A DNA stretch of 64,000 bases from an uncultured Paraprevotella sp. (GCA_944320775.1 CALUIV010000010.1:18071-82070); one strand, 5' to 3'; shown: positions 25,994 through 35,635, counted from the first letter of the stretch. Program-made: numbers and translations. Notes: generated by a model not told the origin, from the letters alone.

Positions 25994-27337
25994 ATGTCAG
26001 AGGTTGAAAGATCAGAAAATCAGGAACTTTTGTTGCGGCGAAAGCTGGATTTGTTATTGCGTACTGGACAATTGTTGGTAGAAAGTGCTGCTGATACTAA
26101 TAGAATTGTGCGAAACATGAATCGGGTAGCTGCATTTTTGGGCTTGCCAGAAGAGAAATTGCACATTGATGTTAGTTACACCATGCTTATGGTTAATGTC
26201 AGTGATGAATCACACTCATATTCCAAATTTCAGAAATGTGAAAAGCATGGAATTAATATGACCGCAATTTCTGCTGTCAGCAAATTGTCGTGGCGGGCGA
26301 TAGAACAGGATTATTCCTTGGACCAATATGAAAAGGAACTGGAAGAAATTAAAAATAAGAAAAGAAACTTTGTTCCTTATCTGGTAGCAATTGGAGCAGG
26401 ATTTGCGTGTGGCGGTTTTTGTAAATTATTCGGCTGTGATTGGATTGCTTTTTTCCTGGCTTCGCTTTGTGCGTTTGTTGGTTTCCGGGTACGGGCTCGA
26501 CTGATTGAGTTTGGTGTAAATGTTTATATGAGTATTGCTATATCAGCCTTTGTTGCTACTTGTTTGGCATTTTTGACCAGTCTGTTGGGGTGGTCGTCAA
26601 CACCGCATCATCCGATGTTGGCTTGTGCCTTGTATATTGTTCCAGGAGTGCCTTTGATTAATTTTGTTGATGACATGATAGACAATTATATTATGGTTGG
26701 TGTAACTCGTGCCATCAATACGTTATTAATGGTTTCGGCAATGGCTTTTGGTATTGTTTTGGCCTTGAAAGTTGCAAATGTAGCCGATTTTACTACATTG
26801 AGTATTGTGCCTCATAGTTCTTATTTTGTTTATGCCATAGCTGCGGCTATCTCTGCAATGGGTTTCTCTATGATATTCAATATACCGCGTCGTCTGTTGT
26901 GGGTAGTTGCTATTGGTGGTGCTATCGCAGTTTGTGTACGTAATTATGTGAACTTTGAGTTGGGTTTAGGTGTTGTCGTCGGATCTTTTTCTGGTGCTTT
27001 GGTTGTCAGTCTGATTGCGATTAAGGCTGTGCATTGGTTTCATGTTCCGAATCATGTTTTGACGATACCGTCTGTGATTCCGATGATTCCAGGAGTCTTG
27101 ATGTATCGTATGCTTTTTGGTTTGATAAATATTAATGTACAAAGTATCGAGCAGGTAACTCCGTTGATTAAGGCCCTTGAGAGTGGAATTACTTCGGCAA
27201 TGGTTATTTTATGTATTTCTTTGGGAGTTGCAGTTCCGAATATTTTTGCTCGTCGGTATATTGCTCAAGATCGTCGTAAATTCCTGGAGCAGGAATTGAA
27301 AAAACGTAAAGAACGTGGAAAATTTATAGAGTGGTAA
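25994..27337 (+). CDS. Threonine/serine exporter ThrE family (fused YjjP/YjjB type)
   Basis: The 447-residue membrane protein has a soluble N-terminal stretch (about 1-110) and then about ten helices. The front half is the ThrE/DUF1212 (YjjP-like) domain, with LLRTGQLLVESAADTNRIVRNM and the PGVPLINFVDDMIDN block. The back half (from about 285) is the DUF3815/YjjB-like domain with IPSVIPMIPGVLMYR. ThrE exports threonine and serine in Corynebacterium, and YjjPB exports succinate in E. coli, so the substrate here is an open choice. It is monocistronic, with its own promoter and terminator. Confidence 0.87.
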   Translation: MSEVERSENQELLLRRKLDLLLRTGQLLVESAADTNRIVRNMNRVAAFLGLPEEKLHIDVSYTMLMVNVSDESHSYSKFQKCEKHGINMTAISAVSKLSWRAIEQDYSLDQYEKELEEIKNKKRNFVPYLVAIGAGFACGGFCKLFGCDWIAFFLASLCAFVGFRVRARLIEFGVNVYMSIAISAFVATCLAFLTSLLGWSSTPHHPMLACALYIVPGVPLINFVDDMIDNYIMVGVTRAINTLLMVSAMAFGIVLALKVANVADFTTLSIVPHSSYFVYAIAAAISAMGFSMIFNIPRRLLWVVAIGGAIAVCVRNYVNFELGLGVVVGSFSGALVVSLIAIKAVHWFHVPNHVLTIPSVIPMIPGVLMYRMLFGLININVQSIEQVTPLIKALESGITSAMVILCISLGVAVPNIFARRYIAQDRRKFLEQELKKRKERGKFIEW

Positions 27338-27380
27338 TCTCTATATTTATTTTTTATAAGATTCGAATATTTAATAGATA

Positions 27381-27434
27381 AAAAACAAGTCCTGTTCAAT
27401 CCTTTTTGTAAGGAATAGAACAGGACTTGTTTTT
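27381..27434. terminator. Bidirectional terminator between thrE-like and flavodiiron genes
   Basis: AAAAACAAGTCCTGTTC (27381-27397) pairs perfectly with GAACAGGACTTGTTTTT (27418-27434), a 17-bp stem with A-rich and T-rich arms serving convergent genes. Confidence 0.92.
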
Positions 27435-27454
27435 GGGAAATACCGAGTATTCGG

Positions 27455-28621
27455 TTATTTTGCTAAAATGGCATCTGCTAATGTTTCCAATGCCAAAATG
27501 TCAGGTTGTTTCATACGGCTGCGGATCGTTATCATCGGATCTACAATTTCCATATCTTTCATTTGTTCTACCATAGTTCTCATAACTTTACCTGCAGTAG
27601 GTGCCCATGAACCGTTTTCGATAAGTCCGATGCGACGTTTTTGGAAATTCTTAAGTTGCAGATGATGTAAGAAATCATACATTGGCGGGAATACATTAGC
27701 ATCGTATGAAGATGCAGCAAGAATTGTAGCGCTGAGACAGAATGCCTGGTCAATAGCAGAGGCCATATCGTCACGCGTCAGGTCTGCTAAAACGACCCGA
27801 GGAGCACCTTTCTCGATCAGAATGTCTGCCATTTTCTTTGCAGCTTCGGCTGTTCCTCCATGGATGGATGCATAAGCGATAAGTACTCCTTCCTCTTCTG
27901 GTTCATAACTGCTCCATGTGTTATATAATCCAATATAGTAGCTTAAGTTGTCTTTTAGCACAGGACCATGTAACGGGCAAATATAATTGATATCCAATGT
28001 TGCAGCTTTTTTGAGCAGAGCCTGTACTTGAGCACCATATTTTCCACAAATGTTGATATAGTAGCGTCGTGCTTCGTCTTTCCACTCTTCTTCATGAGCG
28101 AGTGCACCGAATTTACCGAATCCATCTGCAGAGAAAAGTACTTTATCGAGTTGGTCATAGGTGACCATAACTTCCGGCCAGTGAACCATTGGAGCCATAA
28201 AGAACTGCAGTGTATGCTGACCTAAACTTAGGGTTTCTCCTTCTTTTACAATAACTGTACGTGATGAGAAATCTGTAGATTCAAAGAATTGTGGAAGCAT
28301 TTGTGCCGCTTTGTTGCTTACGACAATCTTTAATTCTGGGTATCGTTCTGCAATATTGGCAATATTGGCTGCATGATCTGGTTCCATGTGTTGTACGACA
28401 AGGTAATCCGGGGTTTTACCTGCTAGTGCTTCCTGTAGGTTTTCTAACCATTCTGTTGTCTTACGGTTGTCTACAGTGTCCATAATGGCGATTTTCTCGT
28501 CGAGAATCAGATAAGAATTGTAAGAAACACCATTGGGTACAACATATTGGCTTTCGAAGAGATCGATGTCTGTATCGTCTACGCCAATGTATTTGATACT
28601 TGTTGTAATGTCTGTGATCAT
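27455..28621 (-). CDS. Flavodiiron protein (A-type flavoprotein, O2/NO reductase)
   Basis: The 388-residue protein joins a metallo-beta-lactamase-like diiron domain (1-250) to a flavodoxin domain (about 255-388). Diiron ligands are visible in HMEPDH (His78, Glu80, Asp82, His83), APMVHWPEVM, FSADGFG and CPLHGP. The FMN-binding loop is YASIHGGTAEA. These enzymes reduce O2 to water or NO to N2O in anaerobes, a defence against oxidative and nitrosative stress. I start it at 28621 (MITDITTS), where family similarity begins; 21 in-frame codons upstream are not typical. It lacks a rubredoxin domain, so an external electron donor is needed. Confidence 0.92.
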   Translation of the reverse strand: MITDITTSIKYIGVDDTDIDLFESQYVVPNGVSYNSYLILDEKIAIMDTVDNRKTTEWLENLQEALAGKTPDYLVVQHMEPDHAANIANIAERYPELKIVVSNKAAQMLPQFFESTDFSSRTVIVKEGETLSLGQHTLQFFMAPMVHWPEVMVTYDQLDKVLFSADGFGKFGALAHEEEWKDEARRYYINICGKYGAQVQALLKKAATLDINYICPLHGPVLKDNLSYYIGLYNTWSSYEPEEEGVLIAYASIHGGTAEAAKKMADILIEKGAPRVVLADLTRDDMASAIDQAFCLSATILAASSYDANVFPPMYDFLHHLQLKNFQKRRIGLIENGSWAPTAGKVMRTMVEQMKDMEIVDPMITIRSRMKQPDILALETLADAILAK

Positions 28622-28712
28622 AGTTCTGATGTTTTTATTATGATTAGCTTCTGCAAATATCGGTATTTTTATGCTTTTATGCAAAGGTTTGAAAAGTCAT
28701 TTAGGTGTTTCG

Positions 28713-29417
28713 TCACGCGTGTCTCATTTGTTCAAGCAGCTCTTTTTGCCGTTCGCTGAGTTGTTTCGGTAATGTAACATTGAAAACGAGAATCAGATTA
28801 CCTCGGGTACCATCGGGATATTGGTCACCTTTACCTTTCAGACGTACTTTGGATCCAGGTTGTGTTCCCGGCTTGATTTTTAATTTTAGTTTCTCTTTTG
28901 GAGTCTGTATCAGGATTTCGCCACCGAGCAAAGCTGTATACATATCAATGTCAACTTTGTATTCGTGGTCTGTATAAGCTGTTTGATAATTGTCTGTATT
29001 TTCAAAGTTACCGAATCCGTTAAAACTAGAGAATCCATTAAATCCGGAGTGTCCCTGCGTGGTGGTCCTTCGACTGTTTTTGGGGCCGCCAAAAAGTTGT
29101 TCGAAAAACTCGGAAAATCCGCTGTTTCCAAACTGACTGAAATCAAATCCCTCTGCACTGTTGCCCTGTGAAGCAGAATCAAATGCTTCTGCTTGTTTCC
29201 AATGTTCACCGTATTGGTCATATTTGGCTCGTTTCTCAGGGTCATTGAGTACATCGTAAGCTTCGTTTAAAGCTTGAAATTTGGCTTTAGCCTTTGGGTC
29301 ATCGGGATGTAGATCAGGATGAAACTGTTTGGCTCTTTTTTTATAAGCCGTTTTAATGTCTTTTTGGGGAGTATCTTTAGGGATACCCATAATCTTGTAA
29401 TAGTCTATGAATGCCAT
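28713..29417 (-). CDS. cbpA: Short DnaJ/CbpA-type J-domain protein
   Basis: The 234-residue protein has a complete J domain (1-70, HPD at 33-35) that stimulates DnaK ATPase, a Gly/Phe/Asn-rich linker (about 85-145) and a substrate-binding C-terminal domain (about 150-225, LLGGEILIQTPKEKLKLKIKPG). There is no Cys-rich zinc domain, which makes it CbpA-like. E. coli CbpA is about 306 residues with two C-terminal domains; only the second seems present here. ATG 29417 is right for the J domain; longer in-frame starts would run through the divergent promoter region. Confidence 0.85.
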   Translation of the reverse strand: MAFIDYYKIMGIPKDTPQKDIKTAYKKRAKQFHPDLHPDDPKAKAKFQALNEAYDVLNDPEKRAKYDQYGEHWKQAEAFDSASQGNSAEGFDFSQFGNSGFSEFFEQLFGGPKNSRRTTTQGHSGFNGFSSFNGFGNFENTDNYQTAYTDHEYKVDIDMYTALLGGEILIQTPKEKLKLKIKPGTQPGSKVRLKGKGDQYPDGTRGNLILVFNVTLPKQLSERQKELLEQMRHA

Positions 29418-29469
29418 ATCAATATCTCCTTTCTGTCTTATTCTTTCAACAAAATCAGTGCCAGTCAGC

Positions 29470-29500
29470 TTGTTTTCCGCTTTTTTTATTCGTATTTTTG
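29470..29500 (+). promoter_or_regulatory. Promoter of the 5'-nucleotidase/mnmD pair
   Basis: TTG at 29470-29472, a 20-base spacer and TATTTTTG at 29493-29500. The -7 box overlaps a short inverted repeat (CGTATTT at 29491-29497 and AAATACG at 29505-29511), a possible operator. Confidence 0.7.
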
Positions 29501-29516
29501 CAACAAATACGAAAGA

Positions 29517-31316
29517 ATGATTATAGAACAACAGGTGGCGGACCGGCCAGAACGTTCCGATGTGAATCAAAGCAAACCGAAACAAGGTAAACATTTGTCC
29601 AAACAAATAAAACAGATTCGTATCATGCATACTTCGGATGTGCATGGAGCTCTTTTTACGCATGATTTCATTGAAAATGGACCGGCAAAAGGCAGTCTGG
29701 CCAAGGTGTATGCTTTGGTTAAAAAAGAACGTGAGCGCCAGGGAAACAATTTGATATTATTGGACGGAGGAGATGTCTTGCAAGGGCAGCCAACGGCTTA
29801 TTATTATAATTTTGTTGTTCCGGAACGTCCTCATCTTGTAGCACGGGCTATGAATCTGATGGGATATGACGCTATGTGTATCGGTAATCATGATTTGGAA
29901 ACAGGACATGGTGTCTATGATCGTTTCTGTAAAGAGTGTAACTTCCCGATTTTAGGTGCTAATGTTTTGGACGAAAATAGTGGAGCTCCTTATTTTACAC
30001 CTTATGTCATGATAGAACGTGAGGGAGTTCGGGTTGCTGTATTGGGTTTGTTGACGGCTGCTATTCCGCATTGGTTGCCCAAAAACTTGTGGAGTGGCAT
30101 GTCGGTCGAGAATATGTTGGAATCTGCCCGAAAATGGTCTGAATATATTTTAAATGTAGAAAAACCGGATTTGCTGATCGGGTTATTTCACTCCGGATGG
30201 GATGGAGGCGTACAAACCGATAAATATACGGAAAACATGGTTCGTTTAATAGCAAGCCAGGTTCCCGGTTTTGATATTATTTGTTTTGGTCATGATCATG
30301 ATAAAAGAATAGAGGTGATTCGTCCGGACTGGGGAGGAAAAGTAGTTTGCGTCGGTTTATGGAGTCAGGCGGCCAGTGTCAGTATGATTGATGTGCAATT
30401 GGAATTTGAACAAGATAAACTTGTGCGTAAGAGAACAAGGGCTCAGGTTGTGAGTACGCTTTATGTACAGGATGATTCGGTCTTTGATTTTGAACGTCAT
30501 TTTCAGGATGATTCTGTGGCTGTGGAGCATTTTGTCAATAGGAGGATAGGGGCTTTCTCAAATACCGTGTATGGACAGGATGCATTTTTTGGTTCTTCTG
30601 CATTGATTGATTTTGTGCATCAGTTGCAACTGGATATCAGTGGTGCTGATCTGTCTTTTGCTGCTCCTTCTTTTTTTGATATGGTTATACACGCCGGTGA
30701 TGTATATGTGCGTGATATGTTTTCACTTTATAAATATGAGAATATGCTTTATGTTCTTCGGATGAAAGGACATGAAATTAAGGCTATATTGGAGATGAGT
30801 TATCGGCTGTGGACGAATCGTATGACCAACGAGGATGATCATTTGTTGTTGATTGATAATCTCTTGAATGGAGGTAAGGGGTATGGTTTTGTCAATTTGA
30901 CTTTTAATTTTGATTCTGCAGCGGGTATCCGTTATCAGGTGGATGTACGAAGACCGGATGGAGAAAAGGTCCTTATTGAATGTATGGCGGATGGATCTGT
31001 TTTTGATTTGGAGCGTGAGTATCTGGTTGCCACGAATTCTTATCGGGCAAATGGCGGAGGGGAACTGTTTACAATCGGTGCCGGTTTGACCCATGAGGAA
31101 CTGATGGATCGGATTGTTTGGTGCTCGGAACGTGATTTACGTTATTATTTTATGGAATACGTAGAACGGCATGAACGAGTGTCCCTGAAGCCAATGAATC
31201 ATTGGTGTTTTATTCCTGAAGATTGGGTCGCTAAAGCGACACAACGAGATAGAGAATTACTCTTTGGATGGAAGAGATTACATGAAGCGGACCGAGGAAG
31301 TAAAAATATAGACTGA
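29517..31316 (+). CDS. 5'-nucleotidase/metallophosphatase family protein without signal peptide
   Basis: The 599-residue protein has the calcineurin-like domain and C-terminal domain of the UshA/5'-nucleotidase family. Metal motifs are HTSDVHG (Asp41, His43), LDGGDVLQG, IGNHDLETG and FGHDHD; the C-terminal domain has the substrate-binding NSYRANGGGE. It should hydrolyse nucleoside phosphates or cyclic nucleotides. Unlike UshA, the N-terminus (about 35 polar residues before IRIMHTSDVHG) shows no signal peptide or lipobox. The promoter box 17 bases upstream excludes a longer secreted form, so it seems cytoplasmic. mnmD begins 4 bases after its stop. Confidence 0.85.
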   Translation: MIIEQQVADRPERSDVNQSKPKQGKHLSKQIKQIRIMHTSDVHGALFTHDFIENGPAKGSLAKVYALVKKERERQGNNLILLDGGDVLQGQPTAYYYNFVVPERPHLVARAMNLMGYDAMCIGNHDLETGHGVYDRFCKECNFPILGANVLDENSGAPYFTPYVMIEREGVRVAVLGLLTAAIPHWLPKNLWSGMSVENMLESARKWSEYILNVEKPDLLIGLFHSGWDGGVQTDKYTENMVRLIASQVPGFDIICFGHDHDKRIEVIRPDWGGKVVCVGLWSQAASVSMIDVQLEFEQDKLVRKRTRAQVVSTLYVQDDSVFDFERHFQDDSVAVEHFVNRRIGAFSNTVYGQDAFFGSSALIDFVHQLQLDISGADLSFAAPSFFDMVIHAGDVYVRDMFSLYKYENMLYVLRMKGHEIKAILEMSYRLWTNRMTNEDDHLLLIDNLLNGGKGYGFVNLTFNFDSAAGIRYQVDVRRPDGEKVLIECMADGSVFDLEREYLVATNSYRANGGGELFTIGAGLTHEELMDRIVWCSERDLRYYFMEYVERHERVSLKPMNHWCFIPEDWVAKATQRDRELLFGWKRLHEADRGSKNID

Positions 31317-31320
31317 TGAT

Positions 31321-32022
31321 ATGATTACAAAAGAAAATCAAAAGGTATTGCAACAAACTGCAGATGGAAGTTATACTTTGTTTATTCCCGAAATGGATGA
31401 ACATTATCATTCAGTGAATGGAGCTGTGCAAGAATCGGAGTATGTCTTTATTCAGAAAGGGTTCGATTTTCGGCTATGTCAAGGAAGTTGCTTTCCATCT
31501 GGAATGCGTGTTCTGGAGTTTGGATTTGGTACTGGACTTAATGCGTTGATTACATGGAAGCACGCCACTGAAAAAAGTTTATGTTCTATTCAATACTATA
31601 CGATTGAGAAATATCCTTTAGATACGAATGTTGCATTAAAATTGCAATATGGACATCAGGTTTGGCCAGAAGAGAAAGATGGGTTCAGTCGGTTACATGA
31701 CGCGTCATGGGATAAGGATGTGATGTTATCTGATCGTTTCCTTTTGCATAAGATCTATGGCGATTTTCGTCAGGTTGTCTTACCGGAACATATTGATCTG
31801 GTTTATTTCGATGCTTTTGCTCCAGATAAACAACAGGGGATTTGGGAGGAAGATTTATTTCAGCGTATTTATTCAGTGATGAATCCGGGAGGAGTACTGA
31901 CAACTTATTGCGCAAAGGGAACTGTACGTAGAATAATGCAAAAGGTTGGTTTTATTGTAGAACGTTTGCCAGGACCTCCAGGAAAACGGGAAATGTTGCG
32001 TGCCGTAAAAAAGTTTGAATGA
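31321..32022 (+). CDS. mnmD: tRNA 5-methylaminomethyl-2-thiouridine methyltransferase, MnmD-type
   Basis: The 233-residue SAM-dependent methyltransferase (DUF752 family) performs the last methylation in mnm5s2U synthesis at tRNA position 34. The SAM loop is VLEFGFGTGLNAL (64-76), and the conserved YFDAFAPDKQQGIW block with the C-terminal YCAKGTVRRIMQKVGF and PPGKREML blocks is diagnostic. In E. coli this domain is fused to the MnmC oxidase domain; here it is a stand-alone MnmD, as is common in Bacteroidetes. It is tightly coupled (4 bases) to the nucleotidase gene. Confidence 0.9.
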   Translation: MITKENQKVLQQTADGSYTLFIPEMDEHYHSVNGAVQESEYVFIQKGFDFRLCQGSCFPSGMRVLEFGFGTGLNALITWKHATEKSLCSIQYYTIEKYPLDTNVALKLQYGHQVWPEEKDGFSRLHDASWDKDVMLSDRFLLHKIYGDFRQVVLPEHIDLVYFDAFAPDKQQGIWEEDLFQRIYSVMNPGGVLTTYCAKGTVRRIMQKVGFIVERLPGPPGKREMLRAVKKFE

Positions 32023-32050
32023 TATCCTGAAAAAATACACGCAGATTAAT

Positions 32051-32117
32051 ATAAAACCCCGTCACTGCAAGACTTATCAATATTGGTCCTTGTGGGATAA
32101 GTGTAGCGATGACGGGG
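32051..32117 (-). terminator. Terminator of fbp, also between convergent mnmD
   Basis: CCCCGTCA (32057-32064) pairs with TGACGGGG (32110-32117), with an inner CTTATC/GATAAG stem (32073-32078 with 32096-32101). On the minus strand TTTTATAT follows the stem, so it mainly ends the leftward fbp transcript. Confidence 0.75.
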
Positions 32118-32125
32118 AAAGGATA

Positions 32126-34144
32126 CTAAAATTTCTCGTATCTTTTATAAGAACGTTCTTGGATTAGTCCGTGGCGGTAGGCGTAAAGTAATTCTTTCAG
32201 TTCGTCGATCTGACTTTTTAATTCTTTGCCTTTATCCGTATCACGTACCATCATGCGTTGACTGCTTAATTCTACTAATTGGGTTGTACTGACAATGTCT
32301 GTTCCGTTTTTAATTGCTTCTTCTGCTGAACGGAATGGTTCGTGCTGTACAAGTTGAAAACCTCGGCTATGATATACCAGAGTGTATCCTGCAATGCCGG
32401 TTGTATCATGATAGGCTTTGGCGAATCCGCCGTCGATAACCATAAGTCTGCCATTTGCTTTTACTGGCTTTTCTCCGTTCGCTGCACGTACGGGGACATG
32501 ACCATTGATGATGTGTCGGTGTTTTCCATCTACCTGAAAAGCATCAAGGATCATATTGCAGATGTCTTCGTTGTCCCGCAGCTGGTAATAATAACCTTTT
32601 TCTTCTTTATATGTTTCTTTGTCTGTCAGGAAATAACGTTCGAATGTCGCCATTTTGGATTTGTCAAAAAGTGGAGAATCCGGACCACACCACAAATACC
32701 AATAATAGTCTATGGCATATTGTTTTTCTTCTGGATCTGTGTCGTTGTTGAAAGCTGACCGCATCAGTCGTCCAAGATGTTCCAGCAAGTCTCTTCCTTT
32801 GTGTTTGTTCCCGTTGATGTCGACTTCTTTGAGGGTTCCGTCTTGACAAAGTGGTATAGAGGCGTGAAATAGAAGATTTGAGTTGAAGATTCCGTAAAGG
32901 CAACCATGGGACAGAATACATTGAATATGCTTTTTGAGTTTGTCACTGACGCAGAAAGAATGATGCAGTTTTTCTACCAGTTCTTGTTCTTCTGTTGTCA
33001 GTTGGTATGGATGGGATGGGTTTAACGTTGGAAATAAAGTATCTTTCATTTCATATTCTTTACCGTTCCAAATAAATTTATTCTGTTTTATATCTATGAG
33101 TCCAAGCAGTTTCCGATTCTCCATATGCCATTGGGGGCGTCGGTCAATCAGGGCTGCTTCAAGTTTAAATTGGATAATTGAAATGGCTTTGTGCATTTGT
33201 GCGATAAGACGTCTGGTCTTTTCGCTATGTGTTGTATCGGTTTCGTCTAAATGAGGTATGAACTGGGTACATGGATCCTGAGCGTAGGTTTCCATGGCAA
33301 ATGTTGCAAGGGGAACTAAGTTGATGCCGTATCCTTCCTCTAAGGTTGTTAAATTGCCATATCTGAGAGATAAACGCAACACGTTGGCAATACAACAATC
33401 GTTACCTGCTGCGGCACCCATCCAGAGTGCATCGTGGTTGCCCCATTGAATATCAAAATTATGATATTGGCATAAAGTATCCATAATAATATGAGCTCCC
33501 GGACCTCTGTCGTAGATATCGCCCAATATATGTAACTGATCTATACTCAGACGTTGGATCAGATTGCAAATAGCTGCAATGAATTCATCAGCCCTTCCCG
33601 TGGAAATGATCGTTTCGATGATTTGGTTGAAGTATGCTTGTTTGTTGTTTTCTTGAGGAGATTCATGAAGCAACTCTTCTATAATATAGGCAAACTCTTT
33701 GGGTAGAGCTTTACGGACTTTAGAACGGGTATATTTTGAAGATACTTCCTGGCAAACTTTGACCAGTTGGTGCAGCGTAATGTTATAATAATCGTTTATA
33801 TTCTTTTCGGACGCCTTTACATATTCTAGTTTTTGTTCCGGATAATAAATGAGTGAACAGAGAGAGCGGATTTCTGATTCGCGCATAGTCGTTCCATATA
33901 TTTCCGTTACTTTCCGTTTAATGTTTCCGGATGCATTTTTCAAAATATGTAGAAATGCCTCATATTCTCCATGAAGGTCAGCAACAAAATGTTCTGTACC
34001 TTTGGGGAGATTCATAATAGCTTCTAAATTAATGATTTCCGTACTAGCTGCTGCAACATTGGGGAAACTTTGTGAAAGCAGTTCTAGAATTCTTCGATCT
34101 GATTCGATTTTTTCCAGATATTCTGTGTTGTTTGTACGTGTCAT
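32126..34144 (-). CDS. fbp: Class III fructose-1,6-bisphosphatase (Firmicutes type)
   Basis: The 672-residue gluconeogenic enzyme dephosphorylates fructose-1,6-bisphosphate. It belongs to the FBPase_2 family, a calcineurin-like metallophosphatase fold first known from Bacillus. Metal-site motifs are VADLHGEYEAF, LGDIYDRGPGAH, WGNHDALWMG, INGHVPV and VIDGGFAKAYH. Length matches the family (about 640-680). It is monocistronic on the minus strand with a -7 promoter box 30 bases upstream and a terminator after the stop. Confidence 0.95.
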   Translation of the reverse strand: MTRTNNTEYLEKIESDRRILELLSQSFPNVAAASTEIINLEAIMNLPKGTEHFVADLHGEYEAFLHILKNASGNIKRKVTEIYGTTMRESEIRSLCSLIYYPEQKLEYVKASEKNINDYYNITLHQLVKVCQEVSSKYTRSKVRKALPKEFAYIIEELLHESPQENNKQAYFNQIIETIISTGRADEFIAAICNLIQRLSIDQLHILGDIYDRGPGAHIIMDTLCQYHNFDIQWGNHDALWMGAAAGNDCCIANVLRLSLRYGNLTTLEEGYGINLVPLATFAMETYAQDPCTQFIPHLDETDTTHSEKTRRLIAQMHKAISIIQFKLEAALIDRRPQWHMENRKLLGLIDIKQNKFIWNGKEYEMKDTLFPTLNPSHPYQLTTEEQELVEKLHHSFCVSDKLKKHIQCILSHGCLYGIFNSNLLFHASIPLCQDGTLKEVDINGNKHKGRDLLEHLGRLMRSAFNNDTDPEEKQYAIDYYWYLWCGPDSPLFDKSKMATFERYFLTDKETYKEEKGYYYQLRDNEDICNMILDAFQVDGKHRHIINGHVPVRAANGEKPVKANGRLMVIDGGFAKAYHDTTGIAGYTLVYHSRGFQLVQHEPFRSAEEAIKNGTDIVSTTQLVELSSQRMMVRDTDKGKELKSQIDELKELLYAYRHGLIQERSYKRYEKF

Positions 34145-34173
34145 AATAATATTTTTAGATACGGATTACGAAA

Positions 34174-34181
34174 CAAAGATA
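34174..34181 (-). promoter_or_regulatory. fbp promoter -7 element
   Basis: TATCTTTG on the minus strand, 30 bases upstream of the fbp ATG; the -33 box is not clear. Confidence 0.5.
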
Positions 34182-34313
34182 ATGAGAAAAAACGAGAAAG
34201 AAATGTTTTACTGGAATTTAATATTTGTGTTCAGATTGTATCGGTGTCTGTTCCATAATTCCTTAATCAGTATTAAATAAAACATTTAGTCGGGTCAGAC
34301 GGAATAAATTGGT

Positions 34314-34321
34314 TATCTTTG
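34314..34321 (+). promoter_or_regulatory. Promoter -7 element for the BamA/TamA-like gene
   Basis: TATCTTTG, 28 bases upstream of the ATG at 34349; no typical -33 box at 20 bases. Confidence 0.5.
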
Positions 34322-34348
34322 CACCTAATAATGAGATTGTAACATTTG

Positions 34349-35581
34349 ATGAGAAGAATGAATTTTTGGAGAGGCTTTTGTCTCTGCTGTATATTGACTC
34401 TTATCGGCAGCGTGCGAGTTGGGGCTCAGACAGAATATTACGTACAGGATTCTGTTTATACTGAAACTTTTGGTAGAGTAGATTCTTTGATTACAGATAC
34501 TCTTGTGGGTGACACTGTCCGACACAAATCGCATAATCCTTTTAAATGGATTGCTGATTATTTGAAAAATACAAATAAAGAAGAAAGTGACAAGCCTTTT
34601 GATTTCAGTGTCCTTCTCGGGCCGAGTTATACGGCAAGTACATCATTGGGATTAGGTGCGACAGCTTCCGGGTTGTACAAATGGGATCGTGATGACCCTG
34701 ATCTGCCCAAATCAAATGTATCGCTTTTTGCAAATGCTACGTTAGCGGGTATGTTCAGTGTCGGATTGCGGGGAAATAACTTTCTTCCAAAGGAACGTTA
34801 CCGATTGAATTATCAAATGTATGTCTATACATTTCCTAGTTATTTCTGGGGCATAGGATATGAAAATGGTGTACAGGATGCGAATAAGAGTAAATATGAT
34901 CGTGTGAAATTTCAGTTTCGGCCTGATTTTCTGTTTCGTTTGACTCCATCCGTTTTTTTAGGTCCTTCGGCAGATGTAACTTGGATGAAAACATCTAATT
35001 TTGAAAATATCGCTTTGATAGAGGGACAGGATACCAAGATTGTCAATGTCGGGTTGGGATTGAATTTTACTTATGATACACGTGATTTTGTCCTTAATGC
35101 CTATAGGGGTAATTATATTCGGATTGAGCAGATGAGTTATCCAAAAGCTTTTGGCAATAAATATGCGTATAGTTATACGGATTTGACTTATTGTGCTTAT
35201 CGACAATTTTGGAAAACCGGTGTATTGGCTTTGGAATTACATTCTATGTTCAATTATGGTAATGTACCTTGGACCAGCTTGGCTTTGGTAGGGACACCAA
35301 ATCGTATGCGAGGTTATTATGAAGGACAATTCCGGGATAAAAATATTGTTGAAGGACAGCTAGAATTACGTCAACATATTAAAGGCAGGCATGGAGCTGT
35401 TGTGTGGGTTGGTTTTGCAAATGTGTTTCCAGAGTTTGATCGATTACAGATCCGCCATACGTTGCCAAATGGAGGTATCGGGTATCGATGGGAGTTTAAA
35501 CAACGGGTAAATATACGTTTGGATTTGGGATTTACTCGGGATGGAGCAAATTTCAGTTTTAATATAAATGAAGCATTTTGA
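34349..35581 (+). CDS. BamA/TamA-family outer membrane beta-barrel without POTRA domains
   Basis: The 410-residue protein has a signal peptide (cleaved near VGAQ), a short polar stretch and a 16-strand-like barrel. The Omp85 signature RMRGYYEGQFRDK (L6-loop RGY-type motif) and the C-terminal GANFSFNINEAF ending in Phe identify the superfamily. The short region before the barrel cannot hold POTRA domains, so it is one of the small Omp85-type proteins of Bacteroidetes, not the essential BamA. ATG 34349 is preferred over an adjoining TTG. The role is unknown; transport or lipid-related function is possible. Confidence 0.85.
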   Translation: MRRMNFWRGFCLCCILTLIGSVRVGAQTEYYVQDSVYTETFGRVDSLITDTLVGDTVRHKSHNPFKWIADYLKNTNKEESDKPFDFSVLLGPSYTASTSLGLGATASGLYKWDRDDPDLPKSNVSLFANATLAGMFSVGLRGNNFLPKERYRLNYQMYVYTFPSYFWGIGYENGVQDANKSKYDRVKFQFRPDFLFRLTPSVFLGPSADVTWMKTSNFENIALIEGQDTKIVNVGLGLNFTYDTRDFVLNAYRGNYIRIEQMSYPKAFGNKYAYSYTDLTYCAYRQFWKTGVLALELHSMFNYGNVPWTSLALVGTPNRMRGYYEGQFRDKNIVEGQLELRQHIKGRHGAVVWVGFANVFPEFDRLQIRHTLPNGGIGYRWEFKQRVNIRLDLGFTRDGANFSFNINEAF

Positions 35582-35635
35582 TCATTGATGCGATGAAATT
35601 TGCCAAATTGTAATCATTGAATAAAAACAAAAAAT

